Shown here one piece after another: positions 38,544 through 48,060 of a DNA stretch of 64,000 bases. How positions within the stretch are numbered: the stretch's first letter is position 1; each line of letters starts with the position of its first letter. Origin of the DNA: Methylobacter sp. S3L5C. GTDB taxonomy: Bacteria; Pseudomonadota; Gammaproteobacteria; Methylococcales; Methylomonadaceae. The translations under genes were made by a program, and so were the position numbers. The notes under the pieces are model-generated. The model worked only from the letters and a program-made list of their open reading frames with translations. It was not told the DNA's origin and ran no database searches. Where the stretch lies: the NCBI RefSeq assembly GCF_022788635.1, contig NZ_CP076024.1, positions 1,116,001 through 1,180,000 on the forward strand, given 5' to 3'.

Positions 38544-39370
38544 CTAGGTTCTGTTGACGTTTCACCTCAGCCATAAAAGCACCGAGGAAAATGATAGCAT
38601 CCCCATGTAATTAATAGCTTTTTTCTCATATCGTGTAGCAATTCTGCGATAGTGCTTGAGCTTACCGAACATACATTCAATGGCATGCCGCTCCTTATAA
38701 TGCCAATAATCGCACTCAATATCTTCTTTTCGGTTCGATTTAGGTGGGATAACCGCTTTTATTTCACGACTGGCTAACCACTCCCGCAACTCGTTCGTGT
38801 CGTAGGCTTTGTCTGCTAAAACGGCTGAAGCATTAACATTTTCCAATAAAGATATGGCTTGCTTGCATTCAGCCTCCTGCCCGCCTGTCAGGATAAATTT
38901 GATGGGCATGCCCAAGCCATCACAAAGCGCGTGAATCTTACAACCAAATCCACCTTTGGAGCGCCCAAGTGCTTCATTCTCAGCAGAACTATATGCCGCT
39001 CCAGCTGCGCAGGCATGTGCTCTAATAACTGAACCATCCATGGAAACATCTTGTAAATCAGCGTCTTCAGCAAGATGACAGAGAATTTCACCCCATATGC
39101 CATTGATACACCAACGTGAAAAACGCTTGAAGATGCTATTCCATTTACCATACGTTGACGGTAATACACGCCACTGTGCTCCCGTACGTAATATCCACAA
39201 AATGGCATTAACAAACTGCCTGCAAATATCGGGTAAACCGATATGAACTCCAGGCAATTTTTTTAAGCTTGCCAAAATACGAGTCCACTCTTCATCACTT
39301 AATGTTATCCGCTTCATTTCATTCAAAACGACTTATTCTACCGGATTGGTGAAACGTCAACAGAACCTAG
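38544..39370 (-). mobile_element. IS5-family element (IS427-like), about 0.82 kb
   Basis: Perfect 20-bp inverted repeats, GGTTCTGTTGACGTTTCACC at 38547-38566 and its complement at 39348-39367, bracket one transposase gene. CTAG on both sides (38544-38547 and 39367-39370) is the likely target duplication. The element truncates hsdS at its right and cuts off the riboswitch at its left. Confidence 0.9.
38562..39326 (-). CDS. IS5-family transposase
   Basis: 254 residues in a single intact frame. N-terminal DUF4096-type region (LSDEEWTRILASLKKLPGVHIG, ILWILRTGAQWRVLPSTYGKWNSIFKRFSRW), then the DDE triad: Asp in SMDGSVIRAH, Asp in AVLADKAYDTNEL and Glu in ERHAIECMFGKLKHYRRIATRYEK. Many relatives need a frameshift between two frames; this one does not. 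The stop lies inside the left inverted repeat. Probably functional. Confidence 0.9.
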   Translation of the reverse strand: MNEMKRITLSDEEWTRILASLKKLPGVHIGLPDICRQFVNAILWILRTGAQWRVLPSTYGKWNSIFKRFSRWCINGIWGEILCHLAEDADLQDVSMDGSVIRAHACAAGAAYSSAENEALGRSKGGFGCKIHALCDGLGMPIKFILTGGQEAECKQAISLLENVNASAVLADKAYDTNELREWLASREIKAVIPPKSNRKEDIECDYWHYKERHAIECMFGKLKHYRRIATRYEKKAINYMGMLSFSSVLLWLR

Positions 39371-40828
39371 AATAACGCTTCCTAACAAACAAAATTTTTC
39401 ATCGATATTAACCTTACACATTCGACCAACTGTCGCGCCACGACTGACAATAAGTAAGTCACCATATTCTGGATTGCACCGTTGCAAAGCTTTTTTTGCT
39501 GTTTCCTCAGAAATGAATAGTGGATCATCAAGAGAAACTCCTTCTTCACGTACATCCTTAGCAGATAAAAAATATACCCCATTTTCTTCTGTCGGAGGCC
39601 TAAAATGCTCTCCGTCTGTAATTTTTATAGAGAATTCTTCTGGCTTAACCCACTCCCAGTTTTGGGGAATATCAAACGGTTTTTCTTCTTCCGTTATCGG
39701 TGCAAGCGGTTTGGCTTTTTTGATTTTACCTTCCGCTATCAGCTTAGTTTTTTCAATCTGTATGCGTTTTAGTAATTCGCTGGCGGGTTCGTCGTTCGGG
39801 TCTTGCGGGACGAGTTTACCCATAACGGCTAGTTGCAGGAGGGTTTGCTTGAGGGCGTCGATGCTGGTTTCGCTGGTGAACAGGGTGTCGAAATGGGCGG
39901 CGATGCGTTGCCAGTTGGTGTTGAAGTCTTCAGCGCTTTGCGATTGTGTGAGTGTGTCGAGCAGGTAGCTGACGAGTTTTTCATGGGCTTCGGTGGCATT
40001 GCTGTGTTGGTTTTCCAATTGGTCGCACAGCGCCATCAGTTCATCGACTTTGGCGACAATGCGTTGTTGTTCGGCGAGCGGGGACACGGGAACTAATAGC
40101 TCTTCCCATTTTGATTTATTGATAATCGGAGTTGCTGACCCCGTTGCAAATTCAAGAATCTTGGATTGAAAACTATTGGCCATCACGGATATATGAGCAA
40201 ATTTATTTTCTACACAAAAAGGGCTAATGCAATTGATCTGTTGATTGAAACCCATTTCTTTATCTGCAATGGCAGATTTTCCAATAGATCCTCCAATACA
40301 AACCATTAAAATATCGCCAGTCTTTGCGATAGTTGTTTCATTTCGTCCAGCCTCAGATAGCCACTTTTCTGCAGGCAAAAGTTCGCAAGCCAACGTGATT
40401 TGCCCCGGACCAATAAATGGTATTGATCCATCATACAAAGCAGATTTTTGAGTACTCGGTGTTCTTCCTGTACTAGAAATGCCTATTGTACCGAGTCTAG
40501 CCCACCCCCAGCTTTGTGGTAACTCAAACGGTTTTTCTTCTTCAGTAATCAGTGGCAGTAGCTTAGTTTTCTTAACCTTACCCTCAGCAATCAATTTGGC
40601 TTTTTCAGCTTCTATCCTCTTAAGCAACTCACTGGCAGGTTCATCATTCGCATCTTGTGGCACCAACTTGCCGCGCACAGCCAATTCCAGTATCAGCTCT
40701 CGCAATTTTTTGATGCCATAAACACTGGCGGCATTACCCGAACTGCGGCCACGGCCTGATTTCTTGGCGGTATCGGCGGCTGTCCAGATGTCGATGTGCT
40801 CGGTGATTAAGGTTTGAATCGCATTCAT
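39338..40828 (-). pseudogene. hsdS: Type I restriction-modification specificity subunit HsdS, 3' truncated
   Basis: The frame reads 496 residues, but the last ones come from the IS end. Two target-recognition halves are visible, each introduced by the same repeat: QLAV/ELAV-x-GKLVPQDxNDEPASELLKRI followed by EEEKPF and a PQSWGWA/PQNWEWV helix. The second recognition domain is cut after CLLGSVIL by the IS5 element. The left flank of the IS does not continue the gene, so the remainder has been deleted. Without its C-terminal conserved region HsdS may not assemble two recognition halves, so the system is probably inactive or altered. Confidence 0.88.
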
Positions 40829-40868
40829 CGTGCTATCTCGGTACGGCGCTTATAAGAGGCGGTCATTT

Positions 40869-41915
40869 TCATGCTTCACCTTCTGAAATGGCATTTTCCA
40901 GCACAGCACGGTCGCGTTGCAATTCGGCTTGTAATTCCGCTTCGGTAGGTAAAAAGGCGCGGTAGCGACTGGCGAACAGCTGTTGGCTATCGGCTAACAG
41001 GGAATATTTGGCGACGGCTTCATTGCGTTCAGAGCACAAGATCAAACCCAGTGTCGGGTTGTCGCCTTCGCCCCTGTATTGCTCTTCAAACACGCGTACA
41101 TACATATCCATTTGGCCGACATCCTGGTGGGCAAGCTTGCCGACTTTTAAATCGACCAGTAAAAAGCATTTGAGCAGGTAGTTGTAAAACACCAGATCAA
41201 CAAAAAAATTATCGCCTTCAACACGTAATTGTTTTTGCCGTGCCACAAAAGCAAAGCCCTTGCCCAGTTCCAGCAGGAAGGTTTGCAATTGCTGAATTAA
41301 ATTGGTTTCCAGTTCTTTTTCATACAGCGTGGCACTGGGTTGGGCACCGATAAATTCAAGAATATAAGGATCGCGAATAAAGTCGCGTGGGTCACTGGGG
41401 GCGTATTGTTGAATGAGCGTTGCGGCTTCTGTTTTTACTGCGGCCTGATCTTGACTGGAAAGCAATCGCTCATAGAACAAGGTACTGACTTGGCGATCCA
41501 AGGCTCGCGCACTCCAACCTTGGCTGGCCGCTTCATTTAGATACCACGAACGTGCAACGGAATTTTCAATGCGCATCAACTGGCGATAGTGCGTCCATGT
41601 CAAATTGCTACGCAGTGCGTCGCAAATCTCTTCCTGGCTAAATATCTGGTAGAACTGGCGAAAATTTCGCAAGTTGCCGGCAGTAAATCCTTTGCCAAAC
41701 TCCTTGCTTAATTCCTTAGCCAATTCGACGAGTACTTGTTGACCGTAGGCAGCACGATGTTCGCCAGCCTGTTCATGTTCAACAATTTGCCGACCGATTT
41801 GCCAATAGGCTTCAATCATGGCGACATTAACGGCGCGGTAACTACGCTGTCGTGCAGCCTGGAGAATATCCCGTATTTGCGCATAGAGCCCATCGAATAA
41901 GACTAGGGTGCTCAT
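40869..41915 (-). CDS. PDDEXK nuclease of the DUF1016/YhcG family
   Basis: 348 residues. An N-terminal winged helix region (AYWQIGRQIVEHEQAG, GKGFTAGNLRNFRQFYQIF, LTWTHYRQLMRIEN) precedes a PD-(D/E)xK nuclease domain with FVDLVFYN and LLVDLKVGK supplying the Asp and Asp-x-Lys of the active site. YhcG-like proteins are often found inside Type I restriction operons and are thought to be nucleases of mobile islands; their role in restriction is unclear. The start overlaps the hsdM stop by four bases, so it is translated with the modification subunit. Confidence 0.87.
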   Translation of the reverse strand: MSTLVLFDGLYAQIRDILQAARQRSYRAVNVAMIEAYWQIGRQIVEHEQAGEHRAAYGQQVLVELAKELSKEFGKGFTAGNLRNFRQFYQIFSQEEICDALRSNLTWTHYRQLMRIENSVARSWYLNEAASQGWSARALDRQVSTLFYERLLSSQDQAAVKTEAATLIQQYAPSDPRDFIRDPYILEFIGAQPSATLYEKELETNLIQQLQTFLLELGKGFAFVARQKQLRVEGDNFFVDLVFYNYLLKCFLLVDLKVGKLAHQDVGQMDMYVRVFEEQYRGEGDNPTLGLILCSERNEAVAKYSLLADSQQLFASRYRAFLPTEAELQAELQRDRAVLENAISEGEA

Positions 41916-43381
41916 TGTCTTGACTCCAGTGCCTCTGCCAATATGGTTTTGAGTTTGCCGCGCAGTGCGGCGATGTCATTCTGCATGGTTTGGTATTGTG
42001 CCAATAATACTTCGGGGTCGTGGATTTCCTGCTCGTTGATATGCGGATTTTTGCAATCCAGGTTGTAGTTGCGGGCTTTGATGTCGTCAATACTCATCTT
42101 CCAGGCGTATTGATTTTCTTCGCGGGTGCTGAAGTTATCGGACTCTTTGCCCCACCAGGCGGCTTCGGCTTGAAACTCTTCGATTTTCATCGGTTTGGTT
42201 TTGTTGTAGTTTTTTACACCCGGTGGATAAGGATGCTCATAAAACCAAATGTGCTGTGTCGGTGTGCCTTTACTAAAAAACAGTAGATTGGTTTTAATAC
42301 CGGTGTAAGGTGCAAACACGCCGTTGGGCAGGCGCACGATGGTATGCAGGTTACAGTCGTGCAGTAATTTTTCTTTGATGCGGGTTTTGATGCCTTCGCC
42401 AAACAGAAAACCATCCGGCAATACCAGTGCGGCACGGCCACCGGATTTAAGCAGTTGCATGATCAGCACCAGAAACAAATCGGCGGTTTCACGGGTTCGA
42501 AAAGTGGCGGGGAAGTTGGTTTCTATACCGTCTTCTTCCATGCCGCCAAAAGGCGGATTGGTGACGACCACATCGACCCGTTCTTTTGGTCCCCAACTGA
42601 TCAGCGGACGCGCCAGAGTGTTGTCATGGCGGATATTACTGGGTACATCAATGCCGTGCAGAATCATATTGGTGGTGCAGAGTAAATGCGGCATCGGCTT
42701 TTTTTCTATGCCGAAAATACTGGACTGCAAGTGCATTTCATCATCGACGGTTTTTACATCTTGTTTGCGGATATGTTCAATTGAGCAAGATAAAAAACCA
42801 CCGGTACCACAAGCCGGATCCAGCACTTTTTCAGACAGGCGCGGGTTTACCATTCTGACCATAAATTCGGTGACGGCACGCGGCGTGTAAAATTCACCGG
42901 CATTACCGGCGGCTTGTAAATCGCGGAGCAATTGTTCGTACATGTCGCCGAACAAATGACGTTCTTGGGCTTTGTTAAAATCGACGCCTTCCTGAATTTT
43001 GTTGATCACTTGCCGAATTAATTGGCCAGACTTCATGTAGTTATAGGCATCTTCAAATACCGAACGAACCACATAAGCGCGTTGATCGCCGCCTTTAGCT
43101 TCCAGTTGTTGCAAGGCCGGGAACATCTCGTTATCCAGAAAATTCTTGAGTGCATCGCCGGTCATGCCTTCGGGATTAGCGGCCCAGTTACGCCAACGAT
43201 AGGCTTCCGGTAACGGTGATTGGTAATGGTCTTGCAGTAACTCCCATTCACTTTCACGGTCATCAAATATTTTTAAAAACAACATCCAGACCAGTTGGCT
43301 TAAGCGTTGGGCGTCGCCATCCACACCCACGTCTTTACGCATGATGTCTTGGATGGATTTAATGGTGGAGGAAATGCTCAT
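41912..43381 (-). CDS. hsdM: Type I restriction-modification methyltransferase HsdM
   Basis: 489 residues. N-terminal HsdM helical domain (IMRKDVGVDGDAQRLSQLVWMLFLKIFDD), EFYTPRAVTEFMVRMV, the AdoMet-binding DPACGTGGF at 188-196 and the catalytic NPPF at 275-278, marking an N6-adenine methyltransferase. It methylates the recognition site as M2S with HsdS. All motifs are intact, although its specificity partner is truncated. Visibly richer in GC than the surrounding core genes, which fits horizontal transfer. Confidence 0.93.
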   Translation of the reverse strand: MSISSTIKSIQDIMRKDVGVDGDAQRLSQLVWMLFLKIFDDRESEWELLQDHYQSPLPEAYRWRNWAANPEGMTGDALKNFLDNEMFPALQQLEAKGGDQRAYVVRSVFEDAYNYMKSGQLIRQVINKIQEGVDFNKAQERHLFGDMYEQLLRDLQAAGNAGEFYTPRAVTEFMVRMVNPRLSEKVLDPACGTGGFLSCSIEHIRKQDVKTVDDEMHLQSSIFGIEKKPMPHLLCTTNMILHGIDVPSNIRHDNTLARPLISWGPKERVDVVVTNPPFGGMEEDGIETNFPATFRTRETADLFLVLIMQLLKSGGRAALVLPDGFLFGEGIKTRIKEKLLHDCNLHTIVRLPNGVFAPYTGIKTNLLFFSKGTPTQHIWFYEHPYPPGVKNYNKTKPMKIEEFQAEAAWWGKESDNFSTREENQYAWKMSIDDIKARNYNLDCKNPHINEQEIHDPEVLLAQYQTMQNDIAALRGKLKTILAEALESRQ

Positions 43382-43432
43382 GAATTTGTTTGCTTATGGG
43401 TAATAATTAAAATAATTTGTAATCATTCAAGT

Positions 43433-43508
43433 CCCCCTCTTTAAAAAAGAGGGGTTAGGGGAGATTTTATTAGATAAATCCCCCTCAATCCCCCTTTGTC
43501 AAAGGGGG
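43433..43508. repeat. Palindromic G/C-run repeats between hsdM and hsdR
   Basis: Two hairpins: CCCCTCTTTAAAAAAGAGGGG at the left, and CCCCCTTTGTCAAAGGGGG at 43490-43508, the latter preceded by CCCCCTCAAT. The same unit lies inside hsdR at 44137-44168. The 175-bp gap holds nothing else. Confidence 0.8.
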
Positions 43509-43556
43509 AGGTGTACTTATACTTGGCCTTTTATGCTTATCTTACTTGTTACGAAA

Positions 43557-45944
43557 TTAAGCATAGAGTTGTTTTTCCAGTTCATAGAGGGCTGCCAAAT
43601 AAGCGGGCTTACCGCCAAAGGCTGACACCAATTCGCTGGCGGTGCCCATATTTGTGAAGGGATCGAGGGTAAGAATTTTAATGTCTTCGATATTCTCAAT
43701 ACCGGTATCGGCGTATTTTTCCAGTAAGGTTTCCAATACCTGGCGGGCTTGGTCGCCGTATTTGGTAAAGTAATTGCGTTTTTTTACCTGGTCGACACGT
43801 TCGCGGCGGGTCAGCGGTGGTTGATCAAAAGCTACATGGCAAATCAAATCGAAGGCATCAAAGTCTTTGCCTACGTCATCGGCCAAGGCTTCCAGCAACA
43901 GGCCGTGTGCTTCCAGTTCTTGCAGAATGGCAACCTTGCGGTCGGTTTTGCTCCAGCGGCGCAGGAAGTCATCAAGTGAGGCATAATCCTTACGCACTGT
44001 TGAACGGGTGTAATCTTTAAGGGATTCGGTAATCAACTTGCCTTCAGGACCGTAATATTGCACACGTTCTGAAATGACATAGACGGTTACATCGGCAAGC
44101 ACATATTTTACCCGCTTGGTGCCGGGGTCATCAAATCCCCCCTCAATCCCCCCTTTGTCAAAGGGGGGAAGTTGTTCGCCTTCTGAATATGGCGGTACCG
44201 GATTACCGTTTTCATCGAAGATAATTTCAGGTTCATCTTCTGGTGGTACAGGGGATTCATCGCCTTTTGGCTCATAAATCATCACTGGTTCGCCATCAAA
44301 GTCTTTATCCGCAAACAGCTCGGTGACTTTTTTAAAATCCATGATGGTAAACCAGTATTTATCGTAATCTTCATTGATACGGGTGCCGCGCCCGATGACC
44401 TGTTTAAACTCGGCCATTGATTTGATATGTTGATCCAAGACAATTAGTTTGCAGGTTTGAGCATCGACACCGGTTGACATGAGTTTGGAAGTGGTGGCGA
44501 TGACCGGGTAACGTTCTTCGGGATTGATAAAATTGTCCAGTTCCGCCTTGCCTTCAAGTTCATCACCGGTAATACGCATGATGTATTTGCGATTTTCCTG
44601 GACCCGTTCTGGATTCAAGTTGACCAAAGCCTGACGCATACGTTCGGCATGGTCGATGTCATCACAGAAGACAATGGTCTTGGCGTAAGGATCGGTCGCG
44701 ACCAGAAATTCAGTGATTTTTCTGGCGACCAGTTCGGTGCGCTTTTCAAGTACCAAGGTGCGATCCATATCAATCTGGTTATAAACACGATCTTCTATTA
44801 ACTCACCATTTTTATCCAGCTGACCTTTACTGGGTCGCCAACCTTGCAGGTCTTTGTCGATGTCGATACGGACGACTTTGTAAGGCGCAAGAAAGCCGTC
44901 TTCGATACCTTGTTTGAGTGAATAGGTGTAGACAGCCTCACCAAAGTAAAAAATGCTGGACACGTCTTTGGTTTCTTTGGGCGTCGCCGTTAAGCCGACA
45001 TGCGTGGCCGATGCAAAGTAGGCCAGAATGACGCGCCAGGCCGAATCTTCTGCGGCGCTGCCGCGATGACATTCATCAATGACAATGAGATCAAAAAAAT
45101 CCGGCGAGAATTGCTTGTAAATGTTTTGTTCTTCTTCGTTGCCGGTGACGGCTTGATATAACGACAGATAAATTTCATAGCTCTTGTCGATCTGACGCTT
45201 GCTGATCTTGGTCATGGCGGCGGCAAAGGGCTTAAAATCGTTATTCTTGGTTTGATCGACCAGAATATTGCGGTCAGCCAGAAACAGGATGCGTTTTTTA
45301 GTGCCCGATTTCCACAAGCGCCAGATAATCTGGAACGCGGTATAAGTCTTGCCGGTACCGGTCGCCATGACCAGCAAAATGCGTTGCTGGCCTTTGGCCA
45401 CGGCTTCGATGGTGTTGTTGATCGCAGTAGCCTGATAATAACGCGGGGCGCGACTGCTGCCATCATCGTAATAAGGCATTTCTACGGTGTGGCGGGCATC
45501 GGCTGTTGCCAGTCCCTTCCACTGACAATAGCGTTGCCATAATTCCGCCGGTGCAGGAAAGGCATCCAGGGTTAATTCCTGCTCGGTTTTTTCAGCCAGT
45601 CCGGTGCGGTCATGCAATAAAAAACCATCACCATTGGAGCTAAACACAAACGGGATGCCCAGTGTTTCGGCATAGTTAAGTGCTTGTTGCATACCGGAAC
45701 CTACACTGTGTTTATTGTCCTTGGCTTCAATCACCGCAAGCGGAATATTGGCTTTGTAATACAGGATGTAATCGGCGCGCTTTTGCTCACCACGAGTGTG
45801 CAACTTGCCACGAACAATCACACGGCCTTTGGTGAAAAAAACCTCTCGACGTATTTGTAAAGCCTCGTCCCATCCGGCCTGAATAACAGCAGGCGTGATG
45901 TACTTGGCACAAATATCGGACTCACTTAAGGTCTTTTTGCTCAT
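43557..45944 (-). CDS. hsdR: Type I restriction endonuclease subunit HsdR
   Basis: 795 residues from the ATG at 45944 ([20 protein letters not shown]); a TTG 54 bases upstream is less likely. An N-terminal PD-(D/E)xK nuclease with Asp58 and Glu73-x-Lys75 ([15 protein letters not shown]) is followed by SF2 helicase motifs: ATGTGKT at 194-200, DECH at 290-293 and LTATP near 318, then a helicase C-terminal domain and an EcoEI-type C-terminus. The motor translocates DNA and cuts unmethylated targets. Around residues 590-606 the protein contains [14 protein letters not shown], encoded by a palindromic repeat. First gene of the leftward hsdR-hsdM-DUF1016-hsdS operon. Confidence 0.93.
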   Translation of the reverse strand: MSKKTLSESDICAKYITPAVIQAGWDEALQIRREVFFTKGRVIVRGKLHTRGEQKRADYILYYKANIPLAVIEAKDNKHSVGSGMQQALNYAETLGIPFVFSSNGDGFLLHDRTGLAEKTEQELTLDAFPAPAELWQRYCQWKGLATADARHTVEMPYYDDGSSRAPRYYQATAINNTIEAVAKGQQRILLVMATGTGKTYTAFQIIWRLWKSGTKKRILFLADRNILVDQTKNNDFKPFAAAMTKISKRQIDKSYEIYLSLYQAVTGNEEEQNIYKQFSPDFFDLIVIDECHRGSAAEDSAWRVILAYFASATHVGLTATPKETKDVSSIFYFGEAVYTYSLKQGIEDGFLAPYKVVRIDIDKDLQGWRPSKGQLDKNGELIEDRVYNQIDMDRTLVLEKRTELVARKITEFLVATDPYAKTIVFCDDIDHAERMRQALVNLNPERVQENRKYIMRITGDELEGKAELDNFINPEERYPVIATTSKLMSTGVDAQTCKLIVLDQHIKSMAEFKQVIGRGTRINEDYDKYWFTIMDFKKVTELFADKDFDGEPVMIYEPKGDESPVPPEDEPEIIFDENGNPVPPYSEGEQLPPFDKGGIEGGFDDPGTKRVKYVLADVTVYVISERVQYYGPEGKLITESLKDYTRSTVRKDYASLDDFLRRWSKTDRKVAILQELEAHGLLLEALADDVGKDFDAFDLICHVAFDQPPLTRRERVDQVKKRNYFTKYGDQARQVLETLLEKYADTGIENIEDIKILTLDPFTNMGTASELVSAFGGKPAYLAALYELEKQLYA
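44137..44168. repeat. Palindromic repeat inside hsdR
   Basis: The CCCCTCAATCCCCCC unit and CCCCCCTTTGTCAAAGGGGGG (44148-44168) match the intergenic repeat at 43477-43508. On the coding strand it translates in frame as [13 protein letters not shown] between acidic and TKRVKYVL segments. Confidence 0.85.
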
Positions 45945-46055
45945 GATTTCTGCTGTTGTCGTTAGGTTTTTAGGGTAGTGAGATAGCTTGATAACCAATT
46001 AACTTATTTTTTTGGTAAAAAAGGTTAATTTTAAAACTCATTCCAACTTCAAAAA

Positions 46056-46478
46056 TCATTCAAACCAGTTTTGTAAGGCTAAGTTGTGAAAGTTCTGAAA
46101 ATCCTGGGTATTTCGAGTGACCAAGGTTAATTTTTGGGTAACCGCAATGGCAGCAATCTCGCCATCCGCATAAGCACAGGTAAGTCCTTGCCGTTGTAAT
46201 CCGGCTCGTTCTATTGCATACCAATCTGCTGCGGCCTGGTCATAAGGCAAAACAATCAAGCCATTAAGTAACAGCATATCCAAATAGGATTGAAGTTGTT
46301 TTTTTCTTTTGGAGGTTGCCAGTAATTCACAACCATAAACCAGCTCATGCCAGACAATTGCTGCTGTTGCATACTCGCCGTCATGTTTGGCAAGCTGTTG
46401 TAAGACGTTGTCATCCGGTTTTAAGCGGGCGGGTTCTGACAGGATATTGCTATCCAGCAAATAGCTTATTCGTCCCAT
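46056..46478 (-). CDS. VapC-like PIN-domain toxin
   Basis: 140 residues with a PIN ribonuclease fold: LLDSNILSEPARL with Asp9, WHELVYGCELL with its acidic residue, YADGEIAAIAV with the Asp/Glu pair and LVTRNTQDF at the end. Relatives cleave tRNA or rRNA. The start overlaps the antitoxin stop by 13 bp, so the pair is translated together. Both partners look intact. Confidence 0.88.
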   Translation of the reverse strand: MGRISYLLDSNILSEPARLKPDDNVLQQLAKHDGEYATAAIVWHELVYGCELLATSKRKKQLQSYLDMLLLNGLIVLPYDQAAADWYAIERAGLQRQGLTCAYADGEIAAIAVTQKLTLVTRNTQDFQNFHNLALQNWFE

Positions 46479-46744
46479 GAAAATTCACGGCCTTGACTGG
46501 CTCCACGTAAATTTTTAAGTTCAATTTCCGTCAAGGCACTGTCACCCGTCAATTGACTGCGCCATTGTTGGATGGCTTGGTACAAGCTATTGTCTTTATG
46601 GGTCAGTTTTTGATAATTGACTTCGGATAACATCACGGCAACGGGCTTACCATGCCGGGTAAGATGAATAGGTTCATCTGATTCAAGCTGATAAATCAAT
46701 TGTGACAGGTTATTTTTTGCCTCGGCTATACTGCTGGTTTTCAT
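46466..46744 (-). CDS. Phd/YefM-family antitoxin
   Basis: 92 residues from the ATG at 46744. The N-terminal Phd/YefM domain reads SSIAEAKNNLSQLIYQLESD, then EPIHLTRHGKPVAVMLSEVNY, the DNA-binding part; the C-terminal region is acidic and should wrap the PIN toxin. It normally represses its own promoter with the toxin as co-repressor. Confidence 0.88.
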   Translation of the reverse strand: MKTSSIAEAKNNLSQLIYQLESDEPIHLTRHGKPVAVMLSEVNYQKLTHKDNSLYQAIQQWRSQLTGDSALTEIELKNLRGASQGREFSWDE

Positions 46745-46803
46745 TGGCAATCACTCTAATTTAGCTAATATTATAGCCATAATAAGGCTTTCGATAGGCG
46801 TTA

Positions 46804-46923
46804 TCAAGTTTGCTGTAGATTGTGTCTCTTGGCAGATTGCTTGCTTTCAGCGAAGAAACGCCAACCCGCTGTTTCGAGCAGCTTGTTGATCTTGACGCGG
46901 GCGGTGGCTTCTTTGACTGTCAT
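46804..46923 (-). pseudogene. Fragment of a second hsdR/helicase N-terminus
   Basis: A 39-codon frame starts MTVKEATARVKINKLLETAG and WRFFAE. This is the typical beginning of HsdR/type III-like restriction subunits (ARxKINKLLEAAGWRFF). It then runs into unrelated sequence and a stop. It is not part of the hsdR gene at 43557-45944, which begins differently. Confidence 0.6.
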
Positions 46924-46962
46924 TTAGTGGTTAACGGGGATAGATGTAAAATTTTCCGGCTA

Positions 46963-47223
46963 TTATTTTGCGCCATGAAATACCGCCAGTATTTGTTGGT
47001 CTTTTACACGATGCGGCAAGATGAATTATGTACCGATCAGCACTAATTCGCGGGTGTCTTCAATGCGCCCCAAGCGCCCTATTAAGGGATTATCCTGAAG
47101 TAAAACGGTACGCTCTTTTATGTCGTTGAGTAGCTTTCGTGCTGTTTTGGGATTATTTTCGGCAATGTAAGTAAAAATATCACGTAAATCTTGACGGGCA
47201 GGCTCAGTCCAGACTATTTTCAT
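46963..47223 (-). pseudogene. ParE/RelE-type toxin with internal stop
   Basis: MKIVWTEPARQDLRDIFTYI and AENNPKTARKLLNDI are typical ParE sequence, and NPLIGRLGRIEDTRELVLIGT comes near the end. A TAA at 47026-47028 stops translation there, but the same frame goes on with FILPHRVKDQQILAVFHGAK and a stop at 46963, which is the normal ParE ending. The total would be 86 codons. The toxin has therefore lost its catalytic end. Confidence 0.82.
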
Positions 47224-47478
47224 GCCTTACCTTGGGCTTTGTTTTCGATCAAGCCTTCTATTTCACGCATGACGTCATCATGGACAACGAATTCGCCACG
47301 ATTTGCTGCCGCTATACCTTTGGGTGATCTTGGCACAAGCCGAAGCGTTGGCTTGCAGATAGGCTTTTATAGCCTGATTAACCAAATAATTGCGCGATCT
47401 GTCCAGTGATCCGGCAAGGTTATCCAGTTTATGGATGATTTCTGTTTCGACTCTAATACTAAATGCTTCGGTTGCCAT
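47220..47478 (-). pseudogene. ParD/CopG-type antitoxin, frameshifted
   Basis: The ribbon-helix-helix part MATEAFSIRVETEIIHKLDN and LAGSLDRSRNYLVNQAIKAY is intact. After AKIT the frame is lost; one base later the protein continues as GIAAANRGEFVVHDDVMREI with EGLIENKAQGKA and a TGA overlapping the parE start by ATGA. The total length, 259 bases, is one more than a multiple of three, so a single inserted base near 47310-47320 explains it. Confidence 0.83.
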
Positions 47479-47995
47479 TATTATTCCTCCGGTTTAATGT
47501 GGTCCATTTATGATCTTATCTTAGTATATTGCTAATAATATTTTCGCTGCGTAAATGAATGTAAAGGGTGGTCTTCTGATAGGAAACATTTAAAGCACTT
47601 CCAGAAAAGTACTACAAAGAATCGTAATCTATTGGCCTTTTTACCTGAAATATTGGTGTGTAAGCCTGTGTATAACTTGTTACTAACAGGAGGACGGTTT
47701 TTTAGGGTTATTTTTATCCACAGTTTGTCCACAATGGCGGATTAATTTTTATAGCAGCCTTTAATCATTGGCTTATATGGGCTAAAGACAGTTATCCACA
47801 GATTTAACGCCGACTAATAATAATAAGATCTTAAAAGATATACTTTAATACTATAGCGGGCATGACTATAAAAAATGACGGCAATCATTGCCACCAAGAA
47901 ACCTGTTATATATCTGAAAAGTCACTTTTAAACATCAATCCTTCACTTTTTACCCCTCGCATAGTCTAACTTATTGATTAAAAAGTCTACTGTAC
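47479..47995. other. Gene-free island stretch with DnaA boxes
   Basis: About 520 bp without a supported gene. It contains TTATCCACA at 47714-47722 and 47792-47800, TTGTCCACA at 47725-47733 and TGTGTATAA at 47667-47675 (one mismatch each), in an AT-rich setting. The cluster resembles a fragment of a replication origin. Confidence 0.6.
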
Positions 47996-48017
47996 TTTCT
48001 GTATAGGAAAGTGAAGC
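47996..48017 (+). repeat. attR: Island attachment site, right copy
   Basis: Twenty-two bases identical to 37196-37217, including the core TTCTGTATAGGAAAGTGA. Upstream of it there is no mnmE sequence, so this is an attachment-site copy and not a second mnmE end. Similarity with the left side continues for about 270 bp to the right. Confidence 0.85.
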
Positions 48018-48060
48018 GGTAAAACAACCGCAAACAACAACTAAACAAAGTCAACTAAAT

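Noticed and set aside
42324-42890. 188-residue plus-strand frame
   Set aside because: Antisense to the intact hsdM, and Ser/Arg-rich as shadows of GC-rich genes are.
46822-47046. 74-residue plus-strand frame
   Set aside because: It runs opposite to an HsdR-like fragment and the readable end of ParE, both better supported.
47532-47732. 66-residue minus-strand frame in the island
   Set aside because: It overlaps the DnaA-box cluster and has no recognisable family or start signal.
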